Source of the DNA: Bacteroidales bacterium
GTDB lineage: Bacteria; Bacteroidota; Bacteroidia; Bacteroidales; UBA10428
Assembly: GCA_016926235.1 (NCBI GenBank)
Contig: JAFGOZ010000028.1
Location: forward strand, 62,001 to 126,000
Reading direction: 5' to 3'
Length of the DNA stretch: 64,000 nucleotides
Shown: positions 18,654 through 27,823 of the stretch, piece by piece
Layout of the letters: the number at the start of each line of letters is the position of its first letter
Numbering within the stretch: the stretch's first letter is position 1
Notes under the pieces: model-generated
Seen by the model: only the letters and a program-made list of their open reading frames with translations
Databases searched by the model: none
Told to the model about the DNA's origin: nothing
Translations under genes and position numbers: made by a program

Positions 18654-19133
18654 ATGGATATCTCATTTCGACCCATTGAAACGGAAGATTACCCTTTCCT
18701 GAGAGAAGTGCTCTATCAGGCTATTTTTATTCCACCTGGTGTAGAACCTTACGATCGCTCAATCATTGATTTACCCGAAATTTCAAAGTACATTGATGAT
18801 TGGGGACGAGAGGGTGATTTTGGATTGATATTATTTGACGAAAACCCCATTGGAGCTATCTGGGGTCGTTTGTTTACTGAGTCAAATAAGGGGTATGGTT
18901 TTGTGAATGAACAAACTCCTGAGATTTCTATGGCAATATTCCCGGATTATCGAAATAGAGGATATGGCACTCAATTACTCAAGAAATTTTTTCAAGTGGC
19001 AAAAGATATTGGTTACAAATCATTATCTCTAAGTGCAGATAGGCGAAACAAAGCAGTAGGATTGTATAAGCGAGTTGGTTTTACAGTGGTAGATGAGCCG
19101 GGCGATGATTATATAATGAAAATTGAATTATAA
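18654..19133 (+). CDS. GNAT-family N-acetyltransferase
   Basis: The start at 18654 ([19 protein letters not shown]) is the standard GNAT opening; the longer frame would add an unrelated leader overlapping the upstream gene. The 159-residue protein has motif [21 protein letters not shown], with R100-x-x-G103-x-G105 for acetyl-CoA binding. It ends with the usual [17 protein letters not shown] signature. It is a complete, cytoplasmic single-domain acetyltransferase with unknown acceptor. It ends right at a strong hairpin terminator shared with the convergent pyrophosphatase gene. Confidence 0.88.
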   Translation: MDISFRPIETEDYPFLREVLYQAIFIPPGVEPYDRSIIDLPEISKYIDDWGREGDFGLILFDENPIGAIWGRLFTESNKGYGFVNEQTPEISMAIFPDYRNRGYGTQLLKKFFQVAKDIGYKSLSLSADRRNKAVGLYKRVGFTVVDEPGDDYIMKIEL

Positions 19134-19134
19134 A

Positions 19135-19161
19135 AAAAGCCCCGAAAAATCCGGGGCTTTT
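19135..19161. terminator. Bidirectional terminator between the GNAT and hppA genes
   Basis: AAAAGCCCCG at 19135-19144 and its perfect complement CGGGGCTTTT at 19152-19161 flank a 7-base loop. The A-run on one side and T-run on the other make it work in both directions. It sits between convergent genes ending at 19133 and 19182. Confidence 0.85.
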
Positions 19162-19181
19162 ATCATGAAATATCTTAAAGA

Positions 19182-21425
19182 TTACAGTATGCTAAATGCG
19201 CAAGTTACACCTGCCATTACGATAGCTACCATACTCATAAGTTTAATAAGAATGTTTAAGCTTGGTCCTGAAGTATCTTTAAAAGGATCACCCACTGTGT
19301 CACCAATTACGGCAGCTTTGTGTGCAGCAGAACCTTTACCACCTAACTCGCCGCTTTCGATATATTTCTTAGCATTATCCCAGGCACCACCTGAGTTAGC
19401 CATGAAGATGGCCAATACGAAACCGGCACCTAAACCGCCAATTAACAGACCAATGGTCCCGGCAACACCAAAAATAAGACCAGTTGCAATAGGGGCAGCG
19501 ATGGCTAAAAATGACGGAAGTATCATTTCAAGCTGTGCACCTTTGGTAGATATAGCCACACATTTTGCATAGTCTGGTTCAGCTTTACCTTCCATAATTC
19601 CGACGATTTCACGAAATTGCCTTCTTACTTCTTCTACCATTTTTGCAGCAGCCCTACCCACGGCATTCATCGTAAGACCTGAGAACAAGAAGGCCATCAT
19701 AGAACCAAGAAAAACTCCAATGAGTACTTTTGGGTTCATAAGGTGTACTTCAAAGTAGTTCATAAACTGATCGAGTTTAATTCCTTCCAGTTGGTCAGCT
19801 GAATTAATAGTATGTCCGCTGCTAAATACGTATTCAGTGATACCACCTTTTTCAAATAACCTGTGGATACCTATCTTTATCTCTTCAACATAAGATGCTA
19901 AAAGAGCAAGAGCTGTTAATGCAGCAGAACCGATTGCAAATCCTTTACCGGTTGCAGCAGTTGTATTTCCTAACGAATCAAGAGCATCCGTCTTTTTGCG
20001 AACTTCTGGTCCTAACTCACTCATCTCAGCGTTACCACCAGCGTTGTCAGCTATTGGTCCGTAAGCATCAGTTGCAAGGGTAATTCCTAAAGTAGAAAGC
20101 ATGCCAACAGCAGCAATACCAATACCGTAAAGACCTGCACCCATATTGGCCATATCAAATCCTGAGGCAAAAAGATAAGAAAATATTATACCAACACATA
20201 TTGATACAACAGGAATTACAGTTGAAGTCATACCTACGCCAAGACCTGAAATAATTACTGTTGCAGGGCCTGTGTCAGAGCTTTTTGCAATCCTCTTGGT
20301 AGGACTATATTCTTCAGATGTAAAATATTCAGTGGCTTTACCAATAATTATACCCACTACAAGACCGGTAACGATAGAACCGAAAACACCCAAAGAATAA
20401 ACATTCATTCCAAATAATTGGGTTGGGCTCCCGATCTTAAGAAGTTGAAGCACGATAAAAGAGAAAATCACGATAAGGACAGAACTTGAGTTAACACCCA
20501 TCGCCAGTGATTTTAAAAGGTTCTTCTGTGTAGCACCTTCTTTTGTACGTACAAGGAATATACCAAAAATAGAAAGAACAATACCTACAGCTGCAATAAG
20601 CATAGGAGCCAATACAGCCTTAAATTGTTGTTCTGCAGAGGTCATAAAAGCAGCGGCACCAAGTGCAGCAGTTGCAAGGATAGAACCACAGTATGATTCG
20701 TAAAGGTCAGCACCCATACCGGCTACGTCACCCACGTTGTCACCTACGTTATCTGCAATTGTTGCAGGGTTTCTGGGGTCATCTTCAGGAATACCGGCTT
20801 CCACTTTACCTACCAGGTCAGCTCCTACGTCAGCAGCTTTGGTAAAAATACCACCACCTACTCTGGCAAACAAAGCCTGGGTTGAAGCACCCATACCAAA
20901 AGTAAGCATAGTTGTTGTAATAATGGTCATTTTTTGGATAGGATCCATAACAACGAATTTATTAAGTATAATAAACCATATGGAAATATCCAAAAGGCCT
21001 AAACCTACAACAACAAGGCCCATAACAGCACCACTACGGAATGCTACGCGTAAACCCTTATTTAATGAATCACGGGCTGCATTGGCAGTTCTCGCTGATG
21101 CCTGGGTAGCAGTCTTCATACCAAAGAAACCTGCCAAGCCAGAAAAAATACCACCTGTTAAAAACGCAAATGGTACCCACTCATTTTGCAATTTAAACCC
21201 ATAGGCCAAAAGTGCAAATACACCGGTTAAAATGATAAAAAAGATACCTACCACTTTGTACTGTTGCTTCAGGTAGGCCATTGCACCTTTACGAACATGG
21301 GATGCAATATTTTTCATTCTGTCCGTACCTTCGCTTTCCTTCATCATTGTCTTATAAAAGATGAAAGCAAATAGTAGCGCCAATATTGACGCCGACGGAA
21401 CAATCCAAAACAAATTACTGATCAT
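19182..21425 (-). CDS. hppA: Membrane-bound ion-translocating pyrophosphatase, K+-dependent type
   Basis: This 747-residue polytopic protein (about 16 helices) hydrolyses pyrophosphate and pumps H+ and/or Na+ across the inner membrane. The substrate-binding acidic motifs are complete: residues 190-245 hold [26 protein letters not shown] and [20 protein letters not shown], and a second set, [17 protein letters not shown], lies at 453-469. [10 protein letters not shown] at 486-495 has Ala490 and Gly493 where K+-independent enzymes have Lys and Thr, so it belongs to the K+-dependent class. The ion cannot be fixed from sequence alone; related Bacteroides enzymes pump Na+ and H+. An unusually strong Shine-Dalgarno sequence and a well-matched promoter precede it. 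Confidence 0.95.
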   Translation of the reverse strand: MISNLFWIVPSASILALLFAFIFYKTMMKESEGTDRMKNIASHVRKGAMAYLKQQYKVVGIFFIILTGVFALLAYGFKLQNEWVPFAFLTGGIFSGLAGFFGMKTATQASARTANAARDSLNKGLRVAFRSGAVMGLVVVGLGLLDISIWFIILNKFVVMDPIQKMTIITTTMLTFGMGASTQALFARVGGGIFTKAADVGADLVGKVEAGIPEDDPRNPATIADNVGDNVGDVAGMGADLYESYCGSILATAALGAAAFMTSAEQQFKAVLAPMLIAAVGIVLSIFGIFLVRTKEGATQKNLLKSLAMGVNSSSVLIVIFSFIVLQLLKIGSPTQLFGMNVYSLGVFGSIVTGLVVGIIIGKATEYFTSEEYSPTKRIAKSSDTGPATVIISGLGVGMTSTVIPVVSICVGIIFSYLFASGFDMANMGAGLYGIGIAAVGMLSTLGITLATDAYGPIADNAGGNAEMSELGPEVRKKTDALDSLGNTTAATGKGFAIGSAALTALALLASYVEEIKIGIHRLFEKGGITEYVFSSGHTINSADQLEGIKLDQFMNYFEVHLMNPKVLIGVFLGSMMAFLFSGLTMNAVGRAAAKMVEEVRRQFREIVGIMEGKAEPDYAKCVAISTKGAQLEMILPSFLAIAAPIATGLIFGVAGTIGLLIGGLGAGFVLAIFMANSGGAWDNAKKYIESGELGGKGSAAHKAAVIGDTVGDPFKDTSGPSLNILIKLMSMVAIVMAGVTCAFSIL

Positions 21426-21432
21426 TTTGCTA

Positions 21433-21440
21433 CTCCTTTC
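21433..21440 (-). promoter_or_regulatory. Strong Shine-Dalgarno site of hppA
   Basis: On the minus strand GAAAGGAG lies 7 bases before the hppA ATG at 21425. This near-perfect anti-16S complement stands out because most genes in this window lack a clear ribosome binding site, as is usual in Bacteroidota. Confidence 0.7.
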
Positions 21441-21491
21441 TTATTACTATTTTTATTTATTTGTAATGAAACACATGATTTTAAGAAAGTG

Positions 21492-21522
21492 CAAATATAT
21501 AATTATATTTAATATAAACAGG
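21492..21522 (-). promoter_or_regulatory. Candidate hppA promoter (CCTG-N19-TATATTTG)
   Basis: TATATTTG (21492-21499, minus strand) is a full match to the -7 consensus, and CCTG (21519-21522) lies at the ideal 19-bp spacing, with two mismatches to TTTG. Predicted transcription starts near 21485, about 60 nt before the ATG. Confidence 0.55.
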
Positions 21523-21912
21523 TTTAATACCCCTTATTAATTAGGGGATAGTGGTCAATTTTATATATTTTTTAAAACACATACCTGAAAGAAGGATATA
21601 ACCTGTGTTTATAATGATATTAAATTATTGTTAAATCAAATTATCTACTTTGACTTAAAAAAAGGGTTTGAATTTTTCATATTTCAAAAAAACACGGGTC
21701 TCGTTTTTAACTTTCTGTTAAATAAATATATACACAGGATTATGCGGGTTAAATGTTGAATACTGCACAAATTCTGTTGTTTGATAGATTTTTTTTTTCT
21801 AACTTAGAATTATAAACATACATGGAATATTTCTTTACAATTTATGTAAAACTTGGAACAATTAATAAAGAACAAAGTATAAATACTAAGAAACGGATTT
21901 TTAAATACAGAT

Positions 21913-22293
21913 ATGAGTGAGAAGTTAATTTTTTTTGTTGATGATGATAAGATGATAATAAATCTGTTGGAGTATACAATAAAACCAAAGATAATCCACA
22001 CAGTTAAAACATTTTCTTCAGGAGAAGAATGCCTGGCAAATCTTGAATTAAACCCTGACCTGATAATATTGGACCATATTCTTAGTACTACTGATAAAGC
22101 AGCATTGACAGGAATGGATACCTTAAAAGAAATAATTAAGAAAAAACCAAATATACCTATTATTATGCTTTCCGGCCAGGAAGATAAAAGTTTGATCTCT
22201 AAATTTATTCAAAACGGGGCAAAGAAATATATACAAAAAAATGAATTTTTTATTGATTCCCTTCTTGAAGAAATCCAAAAGGAAATTTCGTAA
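21913..22293 (+). CDS. Single-domain response regulator (CheY-like receiver)
   Basis: This 126-residue protein is a lone REC domain with no output domain. All key residues are present: acidic pair D11 and D12 (VDDDK), phospho-acceptor D54 (LIILDHI), switch residue S87 (IIMLSGQ) and K109 (YIQKNEF). A slight insertion after D54 (LSTTDKAALTGMDTLK) lengthens the loop around the phosphorylation site, a form common in Bacteroidota. It would be phosphorylated by a separate kinase and act by protein contact. No kinase gene is next to it. It stands alone between hppA (divergent) and the lipid operon. Confidence 0.9.
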   Translation: MSEKLIFFVDDDKMIINLLEYTIKPKIIHTVKTFSSGEECLANLELNPDLIILDHILSTTDKAALTGMDTLKEIIKKKPNIPIIMLSGQEDKSLISKFIQNGAKKYIQKNEFFIDSLLEEIQKEIS

Positions 22294-22618
22294 AACCATT
22301 TGTTAATTAGTATCTAAAGTTGTTGAATTAATATAACTGTCCTGTTCTATTTTTAAAAGACTTTGCCTTCGATGAGCCCGTAACCTCTGTTCATTCTTAA
22401 TTAGAAAATACTGTTTCTTTTGCAGAATTATTTTTAAAGCACAAAATATTTTTCTATTATTATGCAAATGCCTGAAACCCTGCTAATACCTCAAAATATG
22501 CATCTATAACATTTAAATTGGTTTCAGTTAGTATATATCAAGCTTTATTTTTGGAAAATTCTTTTCTTTTTTATTCAAATTATAATATTTACTTTTGCAG
22601 TTCGCAAATTTAAAGGGG
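22294..22618. other. 325-bp intergenic spacer before the lipid operon
   Basis: AT-rich, with no ORF, RNA fold or repeat I can support, apart from the -7 box at its 3' end (22590-22597). Confidence 0.5.
22590..22597 (+). promoter_or_regulatory. Promoter -7 box (TACTTTTG) of the yceD-rpmF-plsX-fabH operon
   Basis: TACTTTTG matches TAnnTTTG exactly and is followed by GCAG, as often seen in Bacteroidota promoters. It lies 22 bp before the GTG at 22619. No -33 TTTG is found at the usual spacing. Confidence 0.55.
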
Positions 22619-23134
22619 GTGGTTGATAGTCAGTACATAATACAGTTTCATGGCTTAAAGGACGGAGTTCACAGGTTTGATTTTAAAGCCGGCAATGACT
22701 TTTTTAAATCATTTGAAAACCCTGAAGTACAGATGGGTGACCTGAATATTAGTGCTGATCTGGAAAAACGGCCGCAAATGTTAGCCCTTAGCTTAAAAAT
22801 TAAAGGCACTGTAAAAGTAGTATGCGATCGTTGCCTTGATATAGTTGACCTGAAGGTTAAGGGCGAAACACAATTGTTCTTTAAATTTGGCGATCAGGAC
22901 GAAGAAATGACACATGAACTGATTGTTCTGAGTCATAATTCGCATGAAATAGATATTGCAGGATATATATATGAAACAACTATATTATCGCTGCCATATA
23001 AAAAGGTGCATCCGAAGAATTCTTGTAATCCTGATATGATAACCAGGATAGAAGGTTTTGACGATGATTATATAGCGAATGAAAAAACAGATCCCAGATG
23101 GGATAAACTAAAGGATATTATTATAAACAATTAA
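22619..23134 (+). CDS. yceD: DUF177/YceD-family protein, first gene of the rpmF-plsX-fabH operon
   Basis: This is the DUF177 (YceD) family, conserved upstream of rpmF and linked to 23S rRNA maturation in some organisms. The conserved core GTVKVVCDRCLDIVDL is present. The longest frame would start with a TTG at 22595, but that codon is inside the -7 promoter box, so the GTG at 22619 is preferred. It gives 171 residues opening with MVDSQYIIQFHGLKDGVH, in line with the family's N terminus. It is cytoplasmic. The gene is 13 bp upstream of rpmF, and the order yceD-rpmF-plsX-fabH couples ribosome protein supply to fatty-acid and phospholipid initiation, as in many bacteria. Confidence 0.85.
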   Translation: MVDSQYIIQFHGLKDGVHRFDFKAGNDFFKSFENPEVQMGDLNISADLEKRPQMLALSLKIKGTVKVVCDRCLDIVDLKVKGETQLFFKFGDQDEEMTHELIVLSHNSHEIDIAGYIYETTILSLPYKKVHPKNSCNPDMITRIEGFDDDYIANEKTDPRWDKLKDIIINN

Positions 23135-23147
23135 TAAGAAGAAGAAA

Positions 23148-23333
23148 ATGGCACATCCAAAAAGAAGACATTCAAAAGAAAGAACAAGGAAAAGACGCAC
23201 CCACTATAAAGCGGTAGCTCCAACGTTAATGACTTGTCAAAACTGTGGTTCTGCAGTGCAATATCACAGAGTATGTCCGGAATGCGGACATTATAAAGGG
23301 AAATTAGCGATTGAAAAGGAAGTTAAAGCATAA
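23148..23333 (+). CDS. rpmF: 50S ribosomal protein L32, zinc-ribbon form
   Basis: This 61-residue protein has the L32 opening MAHPKRRHSKERTRKRRTHYK and a four-cysteine zinc ribbon, C30-x2-C33 and C43-x2-C46 (CQNCG and CPECGHYKG). It is a small basic protein of the large subunit. The intact CxxC pairs mark the zinc-binding (C+) type. It lies in the classic yceD-rpmF-plsX-fabH cluster, 13 bp after yceD and 20 bp before plsX. Confidence 0.98.
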   Translation: MAHPKRRHSKERTRKRRTHYKAVAPTLMTCQNCGSAVQYHRVCPECGHYKGKLAIEKEVKA

Positions 23334-23353
23334 TAGTTCAAATTAAGGAATAA

Positions 23354-24301
23354 ATGAGGATTGGTCTAGATGTAATGGGTGGTGACTTTGCCCCTGAAGT
23401 AACTATTCAGGGTGCAGTTATAGCCACACAGGAACTATCCTCAGATATCAGAATCGTTCTGCTTGGAAATCAATACATCATTGAACAGGGATTAAAAAAT
23501 GCAGGAGCTGATTCTTCAAGGTATGATATTATCCATACCGAGGAAGAAATTGCTATGGGGGATAACCCATTTAAAGCATTTACACAAAAGCATGACTCAA
23601 GTATTGTTAAAGGCTATAAGCTTTTAAAATCAGGCCAGATTGACGGATTTACCAGTGCAGGTAACACCGGGGCAATGCTTATTGGAGCTATGCAGGTTGT
23701 TAAATCTGTACCTGGAGTAATACGCCCTTGTATTGCAGTATCTATACCAAATAAAACTGATATACCTACTATAATGGTTGATGCAGGAATAAATCCTGAC
23801 TGCCGGCCCGATGTATTGTATCAATATGCAATTCTGGGATCTCTATATGCTGAATATATTTATGGAACTGACAAACCAAGGATAGGGCTTCTTAATATCG
23901 GTTCAGAAGAAGAAAAGGGAAATCTGTTGGTTAAATCCACGTTTCAGTCAATGCTGGGCACAACCGATTTTAATTTTGTTGGAAATATTGAAGGGAATGA
24001 TGTTTTTGATTCTGACAAAGCCCAGGTAATTGTATGTGATGGTTTTGTCGGGAATGTTGTACTTAAAATGATTGAAGCATTTTATTCCCTGCTGAAAATA
24101 CAAAATGTTCATAATCCTTTCTTTGATAAGTTTAATCCTGAAATTTATGGAGGAATCCCGATACTCGGCATTAATGCTCCAGTAATTATAGGACACGGAA
24201 ATTCTACACCAATAGCCATAAAAAACATGATATTACAAGTAAAAGAAGTAATAGATGTGAATTTATGTGATAAAATTAAACAAGCTTTTAACAATGACTA
24301 A
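23354..24301 (+). CDS. plsX: Phosphate acyltransferase PlsX
   Basis: This 315-residue enzyme makes acyl-phosphate from acyl-ACP, the first step of phosphatidic acid synthesis by the PlsX/PlsY route. It begins with the family signature [21 protein letters not shown], and has [14 protein letters not shown] near residues 100-113 and [18 protein letters not shown] near 228-245. Length is near the family norm of 320-340. It acts at the inner face of the membrane. The stop codon overlaps the fabH start by 8 bp, so translation of the two is coupled. Confidence 0.97.
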   Translation: MRIGLDVMGGDFAPEVTIQGAVIATQELSSDIRIVLLGNQYIIEQGLKNAGADSSRYDIIHTEEEIAMGDNPFKAFTQKHDSSIVKGYKLLKSGQIDGFTSAGNTGAMLIGAMQVVKSVPGVIRPCIAVSIPNKTDIPTIMVDAGINPDCRPDVLYQYAILGSLYAEYIYGTDKPRIGLLNIGSEEEKGNLLVKSTFQSMLGTTDFNFVGNIEGNDVFDSDKAQVIVCDGFVGNVVLKMIEAFYSLLKIQNVHNPFFDKFNPEIYGGIPILGINAPVIIGHGNSTPIAIKNMILQVKEVIDVNLCDKIKQAFNND

Positions 24302-25292
24302 ACTACATGCTATCATTACAGGCGTTGCAGGATATTTACCTGAATACATTCTGACAAATCAAGAATTAAGTACCATGGTAGATACAACAGATGAATGGAT
24401 CATGCAACGCATTGGAATTAAGGAACGAAGAATATTAAAAGGAGAAGGCAGGGGAACTTCTGATATGGCAGCCGAAGCTGTTAAATCCTTACTGAAAAAA
24501 ACAAATACATCACCTGAGGATGTTGATCTTATCATCTGTTCAACTATTACACCTGATATGGCTTTTCCGAATGCCAGTAATCTTATTGCATTTAAGGCCG
24601 GATTGATAAATGCTTTCAGTTTTGACCTTGCATCTGCATGTTCAGGATTTCTGTTTGGTATGGAAACAGCTGCTAATTTTGTTAAAGCCGGAGGTTATAA
24701 AAAGGTAATTCTTGTGGGAGCTGATAAAATGTCTTCTATTGTTGATTATACTGACCGAACTACATGTCCGCTTTTTGGTGATGGAGCGGCAGCTGTTATG
24801 ATCGAACCAACAGAAGAAGACCTGGGGGTTATTGATCATATTTTTGGGGTTGACGGATCAGGAAAAGATAATTTGCACATGAAAGCAGGTGGCTCTCTTC
24901 GTCCGGCTTCACATGAAACAGTAGACAACAGGGAACACTATGTTTATCAGGAAGGTCAGGCAGTATTTAAAGTTGCAGTATCAAAAATGGCTGATGTTTC
25001 AGTTGAAATAATGAAAAAAAATAAAATCAAACCTGAAGATTTAGCCTGGCTTGTTCCACATCAGGCAAATATGCGAATTATTGAGGCCACGGCACGCCGA
25101 ATGGGGATTAAAAAAGAACAGGTGATGATAAATATTCAAAAATACGGAAATACTACAGCCGCTACTATTCCGTTATGTTTATGGGATTGGGAAAAAGATT
25201 TGCGTAAAGGAGATAATATAATACTTGCTGCATTTGGTGGCGGATATACATGGGGGGCCTTGTACCTCAAATGGGCATATGATGGTAAGTAA
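24294..25292 (+). CDS. fabH: 3-oxoacyl-[acyl-carrier-protein] synthase III (KAS III)
   Basis: This enzyme condenses acetyl-CoA with malonyl-ACP to start fatty-acid synthesis. The ATG at 24294, overlapping the plsX stop by 8 bp, gives 332 residues with the correct N terminus ([18 protein letters not shown]); the longer frame from 24267 would lie deeper in plsX. The catalytic triad is complete: C116 in [14 protein letters not shown]256 in [10 protein letters not shown], and N286 in [11 protein letters not shown]. The glycine-rich C-terminal [13 protein letters not shown] is typical. It is the last gene of the yceD operon; a separate promoter follows for the bactofilin gene. Confidence 0.97.
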   Translation: MTKLHAIITGVAGYLPEYILTNQELSTMVDTTDEWIMQRIGIKERRILKGEGRGTSDMAAEAVKSLLKKTNTSPEDVDLIICSTITPDMAFPNASNLIAFKAGLINAFSFDLASACSGFLFGMETAANFVKAGGYKKVILVGADKMSSIVDYTDRTTCPLFGDGAAAVMIEPTEEDLGVIDHIFGVDGSGKDNLHMKAGGSLRPASHETVDNREHYVYQEGQAVFKVAVSKMADVSVEIMKKNKIKPEDLAWLVPHQANMRIIEATARRMGIKKEQVMINIQKYGNTTAATIPLCLWDWEKDLRKGDNIILAAFGGGYTWGALYLKWAYDGK

Positions 25293-25328
25293 TTTTATTT
25301 TTTATCACCTATTAATAACCTGAATTGT

Positions 25329-25336
25329 TATCTTTG
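25329..25336 (+). promoter_or_regulatory. Candidate promoter -7 box (TATCTTTG) for bactofilin/ATP synthase
   Basis: TATCTTTG is an exact match to TAnnTTTG, 26 bp before the bactofilin ATG at 25362 and inside the fabH-bactofilin spacer. It could drive bactofilin and, by read-through, the atp genes. No convincing -33 element is seen. Confidence 0.5.
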
Positions 25337-25361
25337 TTGCGTATTGAAAAAAAATTTAGAC

Positions 25362-25766
25362 ATGGCAAAACCATATGAGACTGAAAATAAAATGAATATC
25401 GCCAACCAGATATTAGCCGGAACAGCTATAAAAGGAGATATTATTTCTGACGGAGATATTAGGATTGATGGTTCATTAACCGGAAATCTTACTACCAAAG
25501 GAAAAGTAGTAATTGGCGAATCGGGTAGTATTAAAGGAGAAATAAACTGCAAAAATTCAGTAGTTGAAGGAAAAGTAGATGGCAAATTTTTTGTTGCCGA
25601 ATTGCTTTCACTAAAATCAACCTCTCAAATTACTGGCGATATAAAAACATCACGTCTGGCTATTGAGCCAGGTGCAAAATTTACCGGCAATTGCAATATG
25701 AGTAATAATCCAGCTGTAAATGCCCAAGTCACAACTAAATCAAAAGAAGACGAAGGAAAGTCTTAA
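25362..25766 (+). CDS. Bactofilin-family cytoskeletal protein
   Basis: The ATG at 25362 gives 134 residues; the longer frame from a TTG at 25344 is rejected because that codon lies very near the promoter. The central about 90 residues show the repeating beta-helix pattern of bactofilins (PF04519): GDIISDGDIRIDGSLTGNLTTKGKVVIGESGSIKGEI, then SVVEGKVDGKFFVAELLSLKSTSQITGDIKTSRL. Bactofilins self-assemble into filaments at the inner membrane and help cell shape or cell-wall enzyme placement. Its short C-terminal tail overlaps the next gene, atpZ-like, by 47 bp. That this gene precedes the atp genes is a common arrangement in Bacteroidota, though a functional link is not established. Confidence 0.92.
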   Translation: MAKPYETENKMNIANQILAGTAIKGDIISDGDIRIDGSLTGNLTTKGKVVIGESGSIKGEINCKNSVVEGKVDGKFFVAELLSLKSTSQITGDIKTSRLAIEPGAKFTGNCNMSNNPAVNAQVTTKSKEDEGKS

Positions 25767-25953
25767 TAGTTTTGCCAAATACTCCACTCTGGCTTTTCAG
25801 ATGATAGCCATTATACTTTTTGGAGTCATTGGAGGAATAAAACTTGACAAGTATACAACCATGGAATTTCCTTTGTTTACCGTGCTTTTTACTGTTATTT
25901 CTGTAATTTTATCGATCTATTTTGCAATTAAGGATTTCATTAAAATGAAATAG
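25720..25953 (+). CDS. AtpZ/AtpI-like small membrane protein
   Basis: This 77-residue protein has two transmembrane helices (about 22-42 and 50-70) with the AtpZ (ATPase_gene1) signature FQMIAIILFGVIGGIKLDKY and a helix ending YFAIKDFIKM. Family members are encoded at the head of F0F1 operons and assist c-ring assembly or Mg2+/Ca2+ handling. The ATG at 25720 overlaps the bactofilin end by 47 bp; a later start would cut into the first helix region. The next membrane gene follows after 3 bp. Confidence 0.8.
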   Translation: MPKSQLNQKKTKESLNSFAKYSTLAFQMIAIILFGVIGGIKLDKYTTMEFPLFTVLFTVISVILSIYFAIKDFIKMK

Positions 25954-25956
25954 ATT

Positions 25957-26352
25957 ATGCCAGCATCCCTGAAACGATATTTAATAAAGGCTGCTATAGT
26001 AACTGCATCTACTTACATCACAGGGTTTTTCTTTTATATATCGTCCTTAAAAAAATTCTATCTGCCCATCTTTATCTATCTCCCTGCTTTTTTTATGATT
26101 ATCAATTCCCTTGTTTTTCTTTTTATCTTAAAAGCAGCTCAAAAAAATCCGTATAAATTTAATAGCTATTTCATGCTTACTTCTGCACTGAAATTGTTTA
26201 TTTATTTTGCATTTATAATTATTTATTTTTTTGCTGTAAGAACCAAAATCCTTGAATTTGCTGTGGTGTTTTTCTCTCTGTATCTGGTTTTTACATTTTT
26301 TGAGACAAGGGAGATTCTTGGTACTTTAAAAAAAGAAAAAAATAATACCTAG
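25957..26352 (+). CDS. AtpI-position membrane protein with four predicted helices
   Basis: This 131-residue protein has about four hydrophobic helices (about 9-28, 36-58, 72-94, 98-116). It sits exactly where AtpI is found, between the AtpZ-like gene and atpB. The sequence itself is weakly conserved, with no catalytic motif. By position it is likely an AtpI-type assembly factor for the c-ring, but this is inference. It is basic at both ends (MPASLKRYLIK and TLKKEKNN). Confidence 0.55.
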   Translation: MPASLKRYLIKAAIVTASTYITGFFFYISSLKKFYLPIFIYLPAFFMIINSLVFLFILKAAQKNPYKFNSYFMLTSALKLFIYFAFIIIYFFAVRTKILEFAVVFFSLYLVFTFFETREILGTLKKEKNNT

Positions 26353-26401
26353 AAACAATACTTTTTATTAAATTTATAGTTTAAACGATGGAAGAATTGC
26401 A

Positions 26402-27538
26402 GTGAAAGAAAGAGTGTACATCGGGTTGATAATGGCAGGTTTGTTTTGCTTGCCGTTACTGTCTTACAGCCAGTCACATGAAGAAAATTCTACTACTACT
26501 GAAACCCTTGAACCGGGTAATCATGAAGAAGATCATGCAACTAATGAGGGAGAGCAACGTAATGAGGGGTTTAATGCGGGGACCTTTATTTTTGATCATA
26601 TTGCTGATGGTTATGAATGGCATCTAATTACGTATAAAGATAATCACATAAGTATTCCTCTTCCAGTTATTGTTTTTAGCAAGACAAAAGGATTACATGT
26701 TTTCATGTTTAATAAATTGCATCACGGGCACCATGATTTTAATGGATTCCGTTTTCAATTGGAAGGCGATTATCGCCACAAAGTGGTAGAAATTATGGAA
26801 GACGGATCAGTTCAGCGACCCATGTTGGACCTTTCCATCACAAAAGATGTATTTGCCATTTTTATAAGTATTGCATTGATGTTATGGATATTTTTATCTG
26901 CAGGAAAGATGTATAAAAAAAGTAGTATTGCTCCACCAAAAGGTGTTCAGTCATTTATTGAGCCTATTATTGTTTTTATTCGTGACGATGTTGCCAAACC
27001 GGCAATTGGAGAAAAAGACTATGAAAGGTATATGCCTTATCTGCTTACATTATTCTTTTTTATCCTTATCAATAACTTATTAGGCCTTATTCCTGTAATT
27101 GGAGGAGCAAATGTGACCGGTAATATTGCTGTTACTGCTGTATTAGCAGTATTTACATTCATGTTTACTACCCTTACGGGGAACCAGAACTACTGGAAAG
27201 AAATATTTAATGCCCCTGGAGTTCCTGCATGGCTAAAAGTTCCGGTACCTTTAATGCCAATAATTGAAATAGTGGGAATGTTCACCAAACCATTTGTCTT
27301 AATGATTCGTTTGTTTGCAAATATTACCGCGGGTCATATTGTTGCACTTGGTTTTTACAGTCTTATATTCATTTTTGGCAATATGAAACCTGTAGTCGGA
27401 TATGGAGCTTCCATATTTACTATAATATTTACAGTATTTATGTCATTTCTTGAATTACTTGTGGCATTTATCCAGGCATATGTGTTTACCTTGTTATCTT
27501 CGCTTTACTTTGGCATGGCCAGGGCGGAGCATCATTAA
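26402..27538 (+). CDS. atpB: F0F1 ATP synthase subunit a
   Basis: This 378-residue subunit a forms the proton half-channels against the c-ring. The C-terminal half has the core: helices with GGANVTGNIAVTAVLAVFTF, then MIRLFANITAGHIVALGFYSL with the essential Arg of the RLFAN motif, then FLELLVAFIQAYVFTLLSSLYFGMA. The start is a GTG at 26402, which gives a signal-peptide-like leader (MKERVYIGLIMAGLFCLPLLSYSQ). The nearest upstream ATG, at 26388, runs into a stop. A long N-terminal extension of about 140 residues, rich in Glu and His, is typical of Bacteroidota AtpB and lies outside the membrane. A GGAAG site precedes the GTG. Confidence 0.95.
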   Translation: MKERVYIGLIMAGLFCLPLLSYSQSHEENSTTTETLEPGNHEEDHATNEGEQRNEGFNAGTFIFDHIADGYEWHLITYKDNHISIPLPVIVFSKTKGLHVFMFNKLHHGHHDFNGFRFQLEGDYRHKVVEIMEDGSVQRPMLDLSITKDVFAIFISIALMLWIFLSAGKMYKKSSIAPPKGVQSFIEPIIVFIRDDVAKPAIGEKDYERYMPYLLTLFFFILINNLLGLIPVIGGANVTGNIAVTAVLAVFTFMFTTLTGNQNYWKEIFNAPGVPAWLKVPVPLMPIIEIVGMFTKPFVLMIRLFANITAGHIVALGFYSLIFIFGNMKPVVGYGASIFTIIFTVFMSFLELLVAFIQAYVFTLLSSLYFGMARAEHH

Positions 27539-27566
27539 TAAATATTAATTTTTAATTTTCACTTTT

Positions 27567-27818
27567 ATGTTTACATCATTATTTGTAGTATTAGCAGCAA
27601 GTCCACTCAGTATTTTTGGAGCTGCCCTCGGAGCAGGAATTACAGCTTTAGCAGCTGCTATAGGTATTGGACGTATCGGAGCAACTGCAATGGAAGCTAT
27701 TGCTCGTCAACCGGAAGCTGCCGGTGATATTCGTTCAAATATGATCGTGGCAGCGGCACTTATTGAAGGGGTAGCTTTTTTTGCAGTGGTAGTTTGTCTG
27801 CTTATCCTGTTTGTATAA
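27567..27818 (+). CDS. atpE: F0F1 ATP synthase subunit c
   Basis: This 83-residue hairpin protein has two transmembrane helices joined by the conserved loop ARQPEAAGD (46-54), which meets the gamma/epsilon foot. The ion-binding carboxylate is Glu67 (ALIEGVAFF). The Na+-binding set of Na+-type rings (Gln in helix 1, Ser and Tyr around the Glu) is absent here: the helix 1 position is Ile, the residue after Glu67 is Gly, and the later aromatic is Phe. A proton-binding ring is therefore predicted. A strong hairpin follows before atpF. Confidence 0.97.
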   Translation: MFTSLFVVLAASPLSIFGAALGAGITALAAAIGIGRIGATAMEAIARQPEAAGDIRSNMIVAAALIEGVAFFAVVVCLLILFV

Positions 27819-27823
27819 AATTT

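Larger units (their letters stand above)
21426..21912. other. 487-bp divergent intergenic spacer (hppA promoter, response-regulator leader)
   Basis: It holds the hppA promoter (21492-21522, minus), a short CCCCT/AGGGG dyad at 21530-21547, and a weak promoter-like pair for the response regulator (TTG near 21777 and TAACTTAG at 21800-21807). No ORF or RNA gene is evident. Confidence 0.5.

Noticed and set aside
19123..19572. A 149-codon plus-strand frame over the 3' end of the pyrophosphatase gene
   Set aside because: It lies antisense to a highly conserved gene, has no promoter or family features, and its Ala/Pro-rich composition is what the reverse of a helix-rich membrane gene gives.
20737..21204. 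A 155-codon plus-strand frame antisense to hppA
   Set aside because: Same reason: a shadow of hppA codon use with no independent evidence.
21530..21547. CCCCT/AGGGG dyad next to the hppA -33 region as an operator
   Set aside because: Only a 5-bp stem; such dyads are common by chance.
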